DNA from: Bradyrhizobium lablabi
GTDB taxonomy: Bacteria > Pseudomonadota > Alphaproteobacteria > Rhizobiales > Xanthobacteraceae
DNA length: 51,123 bases
Direction of reading: 5' to 3'
NCBI RefSeq assembly: GCF_001440475.1
Contig: NZ_LLYB01000122.1
Span: forward strand, 9,265-60,387
In this document: positions 1 to 7,428 of the stretch, one piece after another
Layout: the number at the start of each line of letters is the position of its first letter
Numbering within the stretch: position 1 is the stretch's first letter
Notes under the pieces: model-generated
Seen by the model: only the letters and a program-made list of their open reading frames with translations
Told to the model about the DNA's origin: nothing
Database searches by the model: none
Made by a program: the position numbers and the translations under genes

Positions 1-51
1 GAGATGTGCGGCGGTCGAGGAGCCTTGTGCTGCCGACTAGCGCTGCGTCAC

Positions 52-312
52 CTAATTCAGCGTCAGCCACACCAGGTTGCAGTCGCTGTGGCAGGTGTTG
101 CAGCGCGCCGGCTGGTTGAAGGTGTTGGCGAGCTGCCATTCCTGCGCTTCGTTGCTCCATTGCGCGGTGGCGTGGCAGATGATGTCGTCGGAACCGCAGG
201 CGGCGCAGACCGGCGTGGCACGGGCTGTGCGATTGACGATCTTCGGCTCGACCGGTTGCGGCTGCGGCCGTTCCGGCGCGATCCGGTCCTGGACGATTTC
301 GAACGGGTTCAT
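52..312 (-). CDS. Small zinc-ribbon-like hypothetical protein
   Basis: Short soluble protein of about 86 residues with two CxxC pairs (CAAC near the middle and CNTC near the C-terminus), the pattern of a zinc ribbon or rubredoxin-like metal knuckle. A further Cys follows in the CHSDCNL stretch. The start is uncertain. ATG at 312 (MNPFEIV) gives the shortest sensible protein and ATG at 348 (MDAGPM) adds 12 residues. The open frame runs up to 594, but the upstream part has no recognisable features and I regard it as non-coding. No strong ribosome binding site is visible at either start. The role is unknown; nucleic-acid or metal binding is the obvious guess. It is divergent from the cytochrome gene that starts at 566. 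Confidence 0.6.
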   Translation of the reverse strand: MNPFEIVQDRIAPERPQPQPVEPKIVNRTARATPVCAACGSDDIICHATAQWSNEAQEWQLANTFNQPARCNTCHSDCNLVWLTLN

Positions 313-565
313 CAGCTTGACGCGTCGCAACATCGGTCCTGCATCCATCCGCGAGTTCTGGGATTCGCCGCTTTCAAAACTAGCGAATCGGCTTGGCCGT
401 TCCATCGCAAAATTGCGGAATACCCACGTTTTAAATGTGATCGTCACCAGCGGGACACAGAAGCGGCTTTCCGGAGAGAGGAAGGGTATATTGATGCATC
501 GCAAGACGTTTTCGGGCCGATCGGCATAGGCTCCGTAAATTCCCGGAAGCCACCGCGAGATACCG

Positions 566-931
566 ATGCCAAGCGTCACCTTGCGAAGCCTCACCTTGCG
601 AACCTTCGCCGTACTCGTGTGTCTCGTGCTGCCGCTGCCTGGCGCCGGCAGCAGCGCCGCGCAGACGCTCGATCCGGAGCAGCAGCGCGCCAGGGCGATG
701 CTGGAAGATCTATGCGGGCGATGTCACGCCGTTGGCAAGACCGGCCGCAGCCCGAATCCGCTGGCCCCGGCATTCCGCACGTTCGGCGAAAAACTCTACG
801 ATACCGACATGGTGCCGCGGCTGCAGGACGGGCTGACCACCATTCACCGGGAGATGCCGACCTTCCGCTTCAACCGGCACGAGGCTGCCGCCGCGGTGAG
901 CTATCTCAGGGCCATTCAGCGTAGCAGATGA
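566..931 (+). CDS. Small periplasmic c-type cytochrome
   Basis: A 121-residue exported protein. Residues 1-32 form a signal peptide (basic start, hydrophobic LVCLVLPLPGAG, cleavage near SSA-AQ). The mature part carries one haem-attachment motif, CGRCH, about residues 50-54, and a Met in REMPTFRF about residue 105 suited to be the distal haem ligand. Size and motif order fit class I monohaem cytochrome c. It probably carries electrons in the periplasm, but no partner oxidase or dehydrogenase is adjacent, so the pathway is unknown. It is followed by a strong hairpin (958-981) and then by a convergent small secreted-protein gene. Confidence 0.8.
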   Translation: MPSVTLRSLTLRTFAVLVCLVLPLPGAGSSAAQTLDPEQQRARAMLEDLCGRCHAVGKTGRSPNPLAPAFRTFGEKLYDTDMVPRLQDGLTTIHREMPTFRFNRHEAAAAVSYLRAIQRSR

Positions 932-950
932 GGCCTTCCGGACGCCCCAA

Positions 951-981
951 AGCAAAACGGCCCGGCATCGATGCCGGGCCG
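951..981 (-). terminator. Perfect palindrome, terminator of the Pro-Gly repeat gene
   Basis: Bases 958-981 form a perfect 24-bp palindrome (CGGCCCGGCATC and its complement). Read on the minus strand it follows the stop at 998 and leads into TTTTGCTTT, a good Rho-independent terminator for the minus-strand gene. It may also stop the plus-strand cytochrome transcript, although no T-run follows on that side. Confidence 0.7.
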
Positions 982-997
982 CGCTGCGCAAGTAGAA

Positions 998-1252
998 CTA
1001 GTACTTCTTCTTCGTGGCCATTCCGGTCGTTGTCTGATGACCCGGTGCGCTTCCTGAATGGCCCGGGGCCTTCGCCGATTTCTTCTGATGCCCCGGCGCG
1101 TATTCCGACGCACCCGGCGCGGTCGATGTCTTGGCCTTCTGCATCTTCTGTCCCGGGGCGACTTCCGAAGAACCCGGGGACTTCGTGCCGGTCTGTGCAA
1201 ACGCGGCCGTCGTCAGCAGCACGGTCGAAACGATAATCAATTTCTTCAACAT
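998..1252 (-). CDS. Small secreted Pro-Gly repeat protein
   Basis: An 84-residue protein with a clear signal peptide (MLKKLIIVSTVLLTTAAFA, cleavage after residue 19). The mature part is low-complexity and basic: six Pro-Gly pairs at about residues 26, 33, 46, 52, 63 and 70, mostly as APGH, APGQ or APGA, separated by Ser/Thr/Lys/Gln-rich spacers, ending in TKKKY. The start at 1252 is preceded by GGAGGGA at good spacing and is preferred to the upstream ATG at 1282. There are no Cys residues. I know of no function; it looks like a periplasmic or surface-associated disordered protein. Similar short APG-repeat proteins are common hypotheticals in Bradyrhizobium (from memory, unverified). Confidence 0.65.
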   Translation of the reverse strand: MLKKLIIVSTVLLTTAAFAQTGTKSPGSSEVAPGQKMQKAKTSTAPGASEYAPGHQKKSAKAPGHSGSAPGHQTTTGMATKKKY

Positions 1253-2165
1253 TGGTCCCTCCTGTTGCAGGTGACCAAGCAAACGTTCCGCCCGCGCCGG
1301 TTGTTCCGTTTTTTCCCGATCGCGCCGCGAGGCTTAATGCAGATGAACAGTCCTTCATCTTCCTCGCCGAGCCTCCGGCCAGACCTCATCCAGAGAAGCG
1401 CGTCTTCGCGCGTCTCGAGGGGCGAATGGCACCGGTGGGAGCGCTGCGCGTCTCCTCACACGAGGGGTAGGCGCCTTCGGCCGCTGCGCCAAAACAAAAA
1501 GTTTCCCAATCCCTTCAAGCTGATTTGCCCCGTCCAGCCGTGCGGCAAAAAAGAATCTCCTTCGCGCGAGACCCAAATCAGTCCTAGAACTCCCGCCATC
1601 CCGGCCCGCAAGAGGGGCGTATCGCGATCGTCACGAACGTTGGGCCGGGCTGCGATGGACGCGACAGCGCCCGGCGCGCGATCAGGAATCGCAGGGCGGG
1701 TTTTCCCGTGAGCGATGCCGGCGCGCCAGACGAGCGGCGCATTTGCGTACGGCAAAACCGTGTGGTCCTGGCACCCGTGGCTGGTGTCAAGCCGGCGGAG
1801 GTTCGCAAAGCTCAACCGGGCGATGTGAGCCGCCAATTCGCCGGCGACGGAGGCCAGAGGAATTCGGCTCCGGGGAGAGCGCGGCATAAGCCGTAAAACC
1901 ATTGCGCAGGGAAGGCCGGTTGTTTCGGCTGATACCTGTATGCTCGTGTGCGTTTTTCTTTTGCGCTTGTTGCACACGAGACCGCGGGTGCCAGCCAGCA
2001 CCCGGTCTTCCCTGCGCCCTCTGATTTTTGGGCGAAGAATTCAAGCACAACTCGGGCGCGGTGCGCCGCGGGACAGCGAAGCTACATCCACGTCATTGCG
2101 AGCGCAGCGAAGCAATCCATGCCGCTGCGCAAAAGGAGAGAATGAAATGCCTCGTCGCGGAGCCG
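1253..2165. other. Gene-poor stretch with degenerate repeat-like ORFs
   Basis: No open frame here has a convincing start, composition or family. Several overlapping frames on both strands (for example minus 1456-2001) give Arg/Pro-rich peptides typical of chance ORFs in GC-rich DNA. The stretch at about 1500-2050 resembles, from memory, a dispersed intergenic sequence often mis-annotated as small hypothetical genes in Bradyrhizobium. At 2091-2120 lies one copy of the dispersed CGTCATTGCGAGCGCAGCGA repeat without its partner arm. Confidence 0.5.
2091..2120 (+). repeat. Half copy of the CATTGCGAG dispersed repeat
   Basis: Begins CGTCATTGCGAGCGCAGCGA and continues with AGCAATCCAT. The same text occurs at 34919-34948, and variants occur at 29548-29616 and 39497-39582, where a reverse-complement arm follows. 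No inverted partner is seen here, so this is a solo half-element. Confidence 0.8.
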
Positions 2166-2174
2166 GCGCTCCCT

Positions 2175-2337
2175 TCACCCTCCCCTGGAGGGGGAGGGTC
2201 GACGCGCGCGGAGCGCGTGGCGGGGTGGGGTGACGGTCTCTCCTCGCGAACAGTGCCCGAGTTGAGAGATCACCCCACCCCGTCTCGTATTTCGCTGCGC
2301 TCATGCGAGCCGACCCTCCCCCTCCAGGGGAGGGTAA
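2175..2337. repeat. Nested inverted-repeat element (about 160 bp)
   Basis: The outer arms are 25-bp perfect inverted repeats, 2177-2201 and 2311-2335, each containing CCCTCCCCTGGAGGGGGAGG or its complement. Inside sits a second 13-bp perfect inverted pair, CGGGGTGGGGTGA at 2221-2233 and its complement at 2270-2282. The whole unit would fold into a long stem. It ends about 10 bp before the stop of the minus-strand regulator gene and could end that transcript. The structure resembles a non-coding palindromic repeat or miniature element with no ORF of its own. Confidence 0.8.
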
Positions 2338-2345
2338 GCAAGCCC

Positions 2346-3791
2346 TTACAACTCCCGCGCATTGGAAAACGCGAACGACGACACTCGCCGCGTGTTCTCG
2401 TCCAAAATCAAGGTCCGCGTGATCGGTGGCTCGGCGCGCTGGCTGCAGTTTTCGCGTTCGCAGAGACGGCAGTTGACGCCGATCGGCGTGCCCTCGGCCT
2501 TCTCCAGATCCATCCCCGCGGCATAGACGAGTTTCGACGCATGACGGATTTCGCAGCCCAGACCGATCGCAAAACGCGGCTGCGGCTGCGGATGCGGCGC
2601 GATCGGCCGGCGCACCATCTGCGCGATCGAGAAATAGCGGGTGCCGTCGGGCAGCTCGATCACCTGCTTGAGCAGGCGGTCCGGCGTGTCGAAGGTCGAA
2701 TGTACGTTCCACAATGGGCACGTGCCGCCGAACTTCGAGAACGGAAACGTGCCGGAGGAAAACCGCTTGGAGACGTTGCCGGCATTGTCGACGCGGAGCA
2801 GGAAGAAAGGCACGCCACGCGCGTTCGGTCGCTGCAGCGTGGTGAGGCGATGGCAGACCTGCTCGAAGCCGGCATTGAAACGCTGCGCCAGCACGTGCAC
2901 GTCATAGTTCAGCGTTTCCGCCGCGCTATGGAACGGCTGGTAGGGCATCATCACGGCGGCGGCGAAATAATTCGCCAGCGTAATGCGGTAGAGCCGCCGC
3001 GGCGTGTCGTCGAGCGGGCCGGCGCGGTTGACGATGGCGTCGATGGCAGCGCCGCATTCGGCCAGGCCAATCTGCAGCGCGAGCTGGAAGGCGCGGCCCG
3101 AGCCGTCGACCAGCTCGGAAATCAGGAGCTGCCGACGATGGCGGTCGAACCGCCGCAGCGTCTCGCGCATCACGTCAACCGGCATGATGCGGGTGACGAT
3201 CGAATGCTTTTCGCGCAGCCGCGCGGCGAGGGCGGCAAACAATTCCTCGGCGGAGACGTTCAGTTCGTCGCGCAGATTTTCCGCGGCCTGTTCGAGCTCG
3301 GGGAAATAATTGCGGTTGGCCTCGATCAGGTCGCGCACGCGCTCGATCGGGTTGGCCTCGAACCGCGCGCCCTCATCGCGGTCGGCCATTTGCGCCGCGA
3401 CCAGCGTCTCGCCGCGGCGGGCTTCGGTGTAGGCCGCATAGAGCCGTTGCAGCGAATGGGTCACGCCGGGGCAGAGTTCCGCGAGGTCGCGCAGTTCCTG
3501 CTTCGGCAGGTCGATCTGGCGGAACAGGGGATCGGAGAAGATCTCGTTTAGCTCGGCGAAGAACCTGTCCTCGTCGGCGGTGGCGAGATCGCGCAGATCG
3601 AGGTCATAGGTTTCGGCCAGCCGCAGCAGGATCTGCGCCGTCACCGGACGCTGGTTACGCTCTATCAGGTTGATGTAGCTCGGAGAAATGCCCAGGCCCT
3701 CGGCGATCTGGGTCTGCGACAGCCCGAGCTGCTGGCGGATCCGCCGAAAGCGGGGCCCGACGAAAAGCTTCTTTCCGGAGTCGGTGGCCAT
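2346..3791 (-). CDS. ScfR/RamB-type XRE transcriptional regulator
   Basis: A 481-residue regulator. Residues about 10-70 form an XRE helix-turn-helix (RRIRQQLGLSQTQIAEGLGI, then SPSYINLIERNQRPVT). The middle is like the IrrE/ImmA peptidase-type domain found in this family, but the His-Glu-x-x-His motif is absent, so peptidase activity is unlikely. The C-terminal part has a conserved Cys cluster (GVNCRLCERENCSQRAEPP, about residues 435-455) typical of the short-chain fatty acyl regulator domain. Members such as RamB control acetate and glyoxylate-shunt genes and may sense acyl-CoA. Here it is divergent from isocitrate lyase with a 176-bp shared region, which strongly suggests that it regulates aceA and perhaps itself. 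Confidence 0.85.
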   Translation of the reverse strand: MATDSGKKLFVGPRFRRIRQQLGLSQTQIAEGLGISPSYINLIERNQRPVTAQILLRLAETYDLDLRDLATADEDRFFAELNEIFSDPLFRQIDLPKQELRDLAELCPGVTHSLQRLYAAYTEARRGETLVAAQMADRDEGARFEANPIERVRDLIEANRNYFPELEQAAENLRDELNVSAEELFAALAARLREKHSIVTRIMPVDVMRETLRRFDRHRRQLLISELVDGSGRAFQLALQIGLAECGAAIDAIVNRAGPLDDTPRRLYRITLANYFAAAVMMPYQPFHSAAETLNYDVHVLAQRFNAGFEQVCHRLTTLQRPNARGVPFFLLRVDNAGNVSKRFSSGTFPFSKFGGTCPLWNVHSTFDTPDRLLKQVIELPDGTRYFSIAQMVRRPIAPHPQPQPRFAIGLGCEIRHASKLVYAAGMDLEKAEGTPIGVNCRLCERENCSQRAEPPITRTLILDENTRRVSSFAFSNAREL

Positions 3792-3967
3792 GGCAGGTTC
3801 CCTGACCTTGATTGTGACAAAATTTACAAAATTACATCTATTACAAGTTCAGATGTTACATGACATCACCATTCAAAATCAAGAACCCTATACGGAAAAA
3901 GGTTTTTCGCGTTTAGCTCTCGGGACGTTTCGCAATGCACTGTCAAGAATGTCGAAGGATCACGCAC
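3792..3967. promoter_or_regulatory. Divergent control region of the ScfR-type gene and aceA
   Basis: An AT-rich island in GC-rich DNA. It holds a direct repeat ACAAAATTT/ACAAAATTA at 3817-3834 (9-bp period) and an inverted pair ACATCT (3834-3839) and AGATGT (3851-3856) flanking TATTACAAGTTC. These are plausible operator sequences for the adjacent ScfR/RamB-type protein; that is inference. GAAGGA at about 3953-3958 serves as the aceA ribosome binding site. Confidence 0.5.
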
Positions 3968-5599
3968 ATGAACTACCAGCCGCGCGGCATCAGCACCCAG
4001 GGACCGGCTTCCTATCTCAGCGAGATTGAAGCTGCTCAAGCGCTCCTCAAGACCAAGCCGACCTGGAATGGCGTCACCGCCGAAGCCGTGGCGCGTATGC
4101 GGCTGCAGAACCGCTTCAAGACCGGTCTCGACATCGCCCGCTACACTGCGGCGCTGATGCGCGCCGATATGGCGGCCTATGACGCCGATCCCACCAAGTA
4201 CACCCAGTCGCTGGGTTGCTGGCACGGCTTCATCGCCCAGCAGAAGCTGATCTCGGTCAAGAAGCACTTCGGCGGCAGGACCGATCGCCGCTACCTGTAT
4301 CTCTCGGGCTGGATGATCGCGGCGCTGCGCTCCGAGTTCGGACCGCTGCCCGACCAGTCGATGCACGAGAAGACCTCGGTGCCGGCGCTGATCGAAGAGC
4401 TCTACACCTTCCTGCGTCAGGCGGACTCCCGTGAGCTCAACGATATCTTCCGCGCCATCGACGTCGCCCGCAAGGAAGGCGACAAGGCGAAGGAAAAGGA
4501 ACTGATCGAAAAGGTGGACAACTTCCAGACCCACGTCGTGCCCGTCATCGCGGATATCGACGCCGGCTTCGGCAACGCGGAAGCGACCTATCTGCTCGCC
4601 AAGAAGATGATCGAAGCGGGCGCCTGCGCCCTGCAGATCGAGAATCAGGTCTCCGACGAAAAGCAGTGCGGTCACCAGGACGGCAAGGTGACGGTGCCGC
4701 ACGAGGTGTTCCTGGCGAAGATCCGGGCCTGCCGCCATGCCTTCCTTGAACTGGGCATCGAAGACGGCGTCGTCGTGACCCGCACCGACTCGCTCGGCGC
4801 CGGTCTCACGCAGCAGATCGCCGTGAGCCACAAGCCCGGCGACATCGGCGACCAGTACAACAGCTTCCTGGATTGCGAGGAAGTGACGCCGGCCAATGCC
4901 CGGAACGGCGATGTCATCATCAACCGCGACGGCAAGATGATGCGTCCGAAGCGCCTTGCCAGCAATCTCTACCAGTTCCGTCCCGGTACAGGTGAAGATC
5001 GCTGCGTGCTCGACAGCATCACTTCGCTGCAGAACGGCGCCGACCTGCTGTGGATCGAGACCGAGAAGCCGCATATCGAGCAGATCGCCAAGATGGTCGA
5101 CCGTATTCGCAAGGTCGTTCCAAACGCGAAGCTGGCCTATAACAACTCGCCGTCGTTCAACTGGACGATCAACTTCCGTTGGCAGGTGTACGACGCGATG
5201 AAGGAAGCCGGCAAGGACGTCAGCAAGTATAACCGCGCCGAACTGATGAAGCCGGAATACGACGATACGCCGCTTGGCATCGAAGCCGACGAGCGCATCC
5301 GCACCTTCCAGGCCGATTCAGCCAAGCGCGCTGGCATCTTCCACCACCTGATCACGTTGCCGACCTATCACACGGCAGCTCTGTCGACTGACAATCTCGC
5401 GAAGGAGTATTTCGGCGAGCAGGGCATGCTGGGCTATGTGAAGAACGTTCAGCGCCAGGAGATCCGTCAGGGCATCGCCTGCGCCAAGCATCAGAACATG
5501 GCCGGCTCCGATATCGGCGACGAGCACAAGGAATATTTCGCAGGTGAAGCTGCCCTGAAGGCGGGCGGCGCCCACAACACGATGAACCAGTTCGGCTAA
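3968..5599 (+). CDS. aceA: Isocitrate lyase
   Basis: Splits isocitrate into glyoxylate and succinate, the first step of the glyoxylate shunt, needed for growth on acetate and fatty acids. The protein has 543 residues from ATG at 3968, about the usual length for the long alphaproteobacterial form. That start has GAAGGA eight bases upstream; an ATG at 3935 in frame is unsupported. Catalytic motif K-Q-C-G-H at residues 232-236 (Cys234 the general acid/base), variant of the KKCGH of E. coli and usual in this subclass. The Mg-binding stretch VIADIDAGFGN precedes it. It is cotranscribed with the DUF4170 gene 41 bp downstream and ends at the terminator near 5900. Confidence 0.96.
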   Translation: MNYQPRGISTQGPASYLSEIEAAQALLKTKPTWNGVTAEAVARMRLQNRFKTGLDIARYTAALMRADMAAYDADPTKYTQSLGCWHGFIAQQKLISVKKHFGGRTDRRYLYLSGWMIAALRSEFGPLPDQSMHEKTSVPALIEELYTFLRQADSRELNDIFRAIDVARKEGDKAKEKELIEKVDNFQTHVVPVIADIDAGFGNAEATYLLAKKMIEAGACALQIENQVSDEKQCGHQDGKVTVPHEVFLAKIRACRHAFLELGIEDGVVVTRTDSLGAGLTQQIAVSHKPGDIGDQYNSFLDCEEVTPANARNGDVIINRDGKMMRPKRLASNLYQFRPGTGEDRCVLDSITSLQNGADLLWIETEKPHIEQIAKMVDRIRKVVPNAKLAYNNSPSFNWTINFRWQVYDAMKEAGKDVSKYNRAELMKPEYDDTPLGIEADERIRTFQADSAKRAGIFHHLITLPTYHTAALSTDNLAKEYFGEQGMLGYVKNVQRQEIRQGIACAKHQNMAGSDIGDEHKEYFAGEAALKAGGAHNTMNQFG

Positions 5600-5640
5600 C
5601 GCCGGAATCGATCACGCTACTTGGACAACAGGAGACTACC

Positions 5641-5850
5641 ATGACCAAAGGCAGCAATTTCTGGGTGATTGGCGGCGAGTTCGGCTCGATGAACTTCCAC
5701 AAGCTCGTGGAAGGCTCGGCCCAGGTTCAGGGTCCGTTCAAGACCCGCAAGGAAGCCGAGGACGCCTGGCGCGTCGTGTCGGAAGAGAACCGTCACAAGG
5801 CCGGCGTACGCTTCTCCATCGTGGAAGAGCCCTCGCGCATCTCGGCCTGA
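5641..5850 (+). CDS. DUF4170 domain protein
   Basis: A 69-residue protein (starts MTKGSNFWVIGGEFGSMNF) that matches the small alphaproteobacterial DUF4170 family over its whole length. It has no membrane segment and no Cys. A GGAG ribosome binding site lies just upstream (AACAGGAGACTACC before the ATG). It sits 41 bp behind aceA and before a strong terminator, so it probably shares the aceA transcript. The function is unknown. Confidence 0.85.
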   Translation: MTKGSNFWVIGGEFGSMNFHKLVEGSAQVQGPFKTRKEAEDAWRVVSEENRHKAGVRFSIVEEPSRISA

Positions 5851-5895
5851 GCCGCTGCTGCCAATAAGCTTTAAGGGAAACGCCCCAAGGACAGG

Positions 5896-5928
5896 CGGCC
5901 CCATCCGGAAAACCGGGTGGGGCCGTTT
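5896..5928 (+). terminator. Rho-independent terminator of aceA-DUF4170
   Basis: A 13-bp stem, CGGCCCCATCCGG (5896-5908) with CCGGGTGGGGCCG (5913-5925), one G-T pair, AAAA loop, followed by TTT. It lies 46 bp after the DUF4170 stop. Confidence 0.85.
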
Positions 5929-5948
5929 GCGCTTGAGAAGCGGGTCTG

Positions 5949-6006
5949 CGCTCTCCTCCCTCTCCCCGCGCTTGCTGGGAGAGGGCCGGGGTGAGGGGCT
6001 CTCGCC
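5949..6006 (+). repeat. Partial copy of a CTCCCTCTCCCC-type intergenic repeat
   Basis: CTCTCCTCCCTCTCCCCGCG followed by GGGAGAGGGCCGGGGTGAGGG forms an imperfect palindrome. It is related in style, not identical, to the nested element at 2175-2337. Confidence 0.5.
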
Positions 6007-6120
6007 GCAGGGGATAACGCTAGACGGATAACCCATTGAAAACAAACAACCATTGCGCAAGGCATGGTTACTGCTAGGTTAAGCTCAGGCTACTCCCCTT
6101 CAGGATAAAGGCGGCTCCCG

Positions 6121-6678
6121 ATGTCAAACGCGCAAAATACCGGCAACGAAGCCCGAGATATGCGACCGACCAGGCTGCGCGATGCGCTGCGCCAGGCCCG
6201 CATCGAAGCCGCCGACCGCACCGGCGTCGTGGTCGAACTGCGCGATGCCGAGGTCGCCCGGCTCGAGATCCTGAACGAGGCGCTCGATCCGCTGTTTGCC
6301 GAGGTGCCGGAGCAGATCGACCTGTTCGATCGCGGCGTCAGCCAGGGCGAGACGCCGCGGCTGTGGATCGATGTGGTCGCGCATATCGTGATGGGGCGAG
6401 ACAAGCGCATCTACCGGTTCGTGCAGGACACGCGCTTCGGCCGCATCGTGATCGCCGAGTCGCATGATGTGCCCGTGATCGTCGACGCCGTCACCGGCTA
6501 TGTCGCGCGGCGCATGATCGAACGCGAGCATGCGATGGTGGCAACGCCCGCCGCTGCCGAGCCGGTCGTGGAGAAAAAGCCGCGCGGGCGCGGCTTCGGC
6601 ATGTTCGTGCTCGGTTTCGTGCTCGGCGCGGTGGCGCTGTTCGGACTGGCGCTGTATGCGAGCCTGAAGAACTTCTAG
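6121..6678 (+). CDS. Conserved hypothetical membrane-anchored protein
   Basis: A 185-residue protein. The N-terminal 140 residues are soluble, charged and mostly helical (LRDALRQARIEAADRTG, then segments on IYRFVQDTRFGRIVIAES). After a Pro/Ala/Glu linker and a basic RGRGFG patch comes one C-terminal membrane helix (MFVLGFVLGAVALFGLALYA, about residues 161-180). This fits a tail-anchored inner-membrane protein facing the cytoplasm. I recognise it only as a conserved hypothetical of Rhizobiales; no catalytic motif is visible. The neighbour downstream begins 34 bp after its stop. Confidence 0.75.
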   Translation: MSNAQNTGNEARDMRPTRLRDALRQARIEAADRTGVVVELRDAEVARLEILNEALDPLFAEVPEQIDLFDRGVSQGETPRLWIDVVAHIVMGRDKRIYRFVQDTRFGRIVIAESHDVPVIVDAVTGYVARRMIEREHAMVATPAAAEPVVEKKPRGRGFGMFVLGFVLGAVALFGLALYASLKNF

Positions 6679-6712
6679 GCAGGGCCGTTGGCTCGGGGCA
6701 TTCGGGGGCATC

Positions 6713-7409
6713 GTGGCAGCGACAACTTCGCCGGTACCATTCGTCATCCTGCTGGCCGCCGCGCTGTTCGGAATGTCCTGGCTCTACGGCAAGTGGCGCA
6801 CGCTGCGCCGCGCCGAATTCATCCGCACCTTCCGCTGGCCGCGCGGGCTGCTCGAACGGCTGGAGAAGCACCACCCCGGATTTGAGCGCAAGGACAGCGC
6901 GCTGGTCTCGCGCGGCCTGCGGCAATTTTTCCTCGCCTATCTCATGAGCGGTAAGCGCTACGTCTCGATGCCCTCGCAGGTCGCCGACGATCTCTGGCAC
7001 GAATTCATCCTGTACACGCGCGACTATGACGCGTTCTGCCGCCGCGCCTTCGGCGGCTTCCTCCACCACACACCCGCCGTCGTCCTCAGCGAGCACCAAG
7101 AGCAATGAAGGTCTGCGCCGGGTCTGGTGGTATTGCTGCAAATACGAGAACATCGATCCGGTCCGCCCGACGCGCCTGCCGCTGTTGTTTGCGCTCGACA
7201 GCAAGCTCAAGGTCGCAAACGGCTTCGTCTATCACCCCGACTGCGACGAGCTGCGCAAGAACGGCAGCGGCGCCGCGTATTGCGGCGGCGATTTTGCCGA
7301 TGGCTCGGTCGACGGCAGCACCGATGGGTTCGGCGATACCGGCAGTGACTCAGGAGGCGATAGCGGAGGCGACGGCGGCGATGGAGGCGGCGGCTGCGGC
7401 GGGGATTGA
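6713..7409 (+). pseudogene. GRDP-like (DUF1399-type) protein gene split by a frameshift
   Basis: Two consecutive reading frames encode parts of one protein. The first (GTG at 6713, stop tga at 7106-7108) has an N-terminal membrane helix and the motif DDLWHEFILYTRDYDAFC followed by FGGFLHHTP, the signature of the glycine-rich-domain-like family. The second frame (up to 7409) continues with NEGLRRVWWYCCKYE, then YHPDCDELRKNGSGAAYC, and a Gly/Asp tail ending GGGGCGGD. Moving one base forward near 7099-7103 (GAG, skip C, AAT GAA) joins them seamlessly, so an intact parent had one base fewer or two more. It could be a true inactivating mutation, a sequencing error or recoding. No slippery run is obvious, which favours the first two. 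Confidence 0.75.
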
Positions 7410-7428
7410 GGATTCGCCCCTGAAGAAC

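Noticed and set aside
1456..2001. A 181-residue minus-strand frame
   Set aside because: Arg/Pro-rich, no start signal, overlapped by equally plausible frames; looks like translated dispersed repeat.
2028..3551. A 507-residue plus-strand frame across the repeat and the ScfR-type gene
   Set aside because: Begins in the palindromic repeat and runs antisense to the regulator; no domain is seen.
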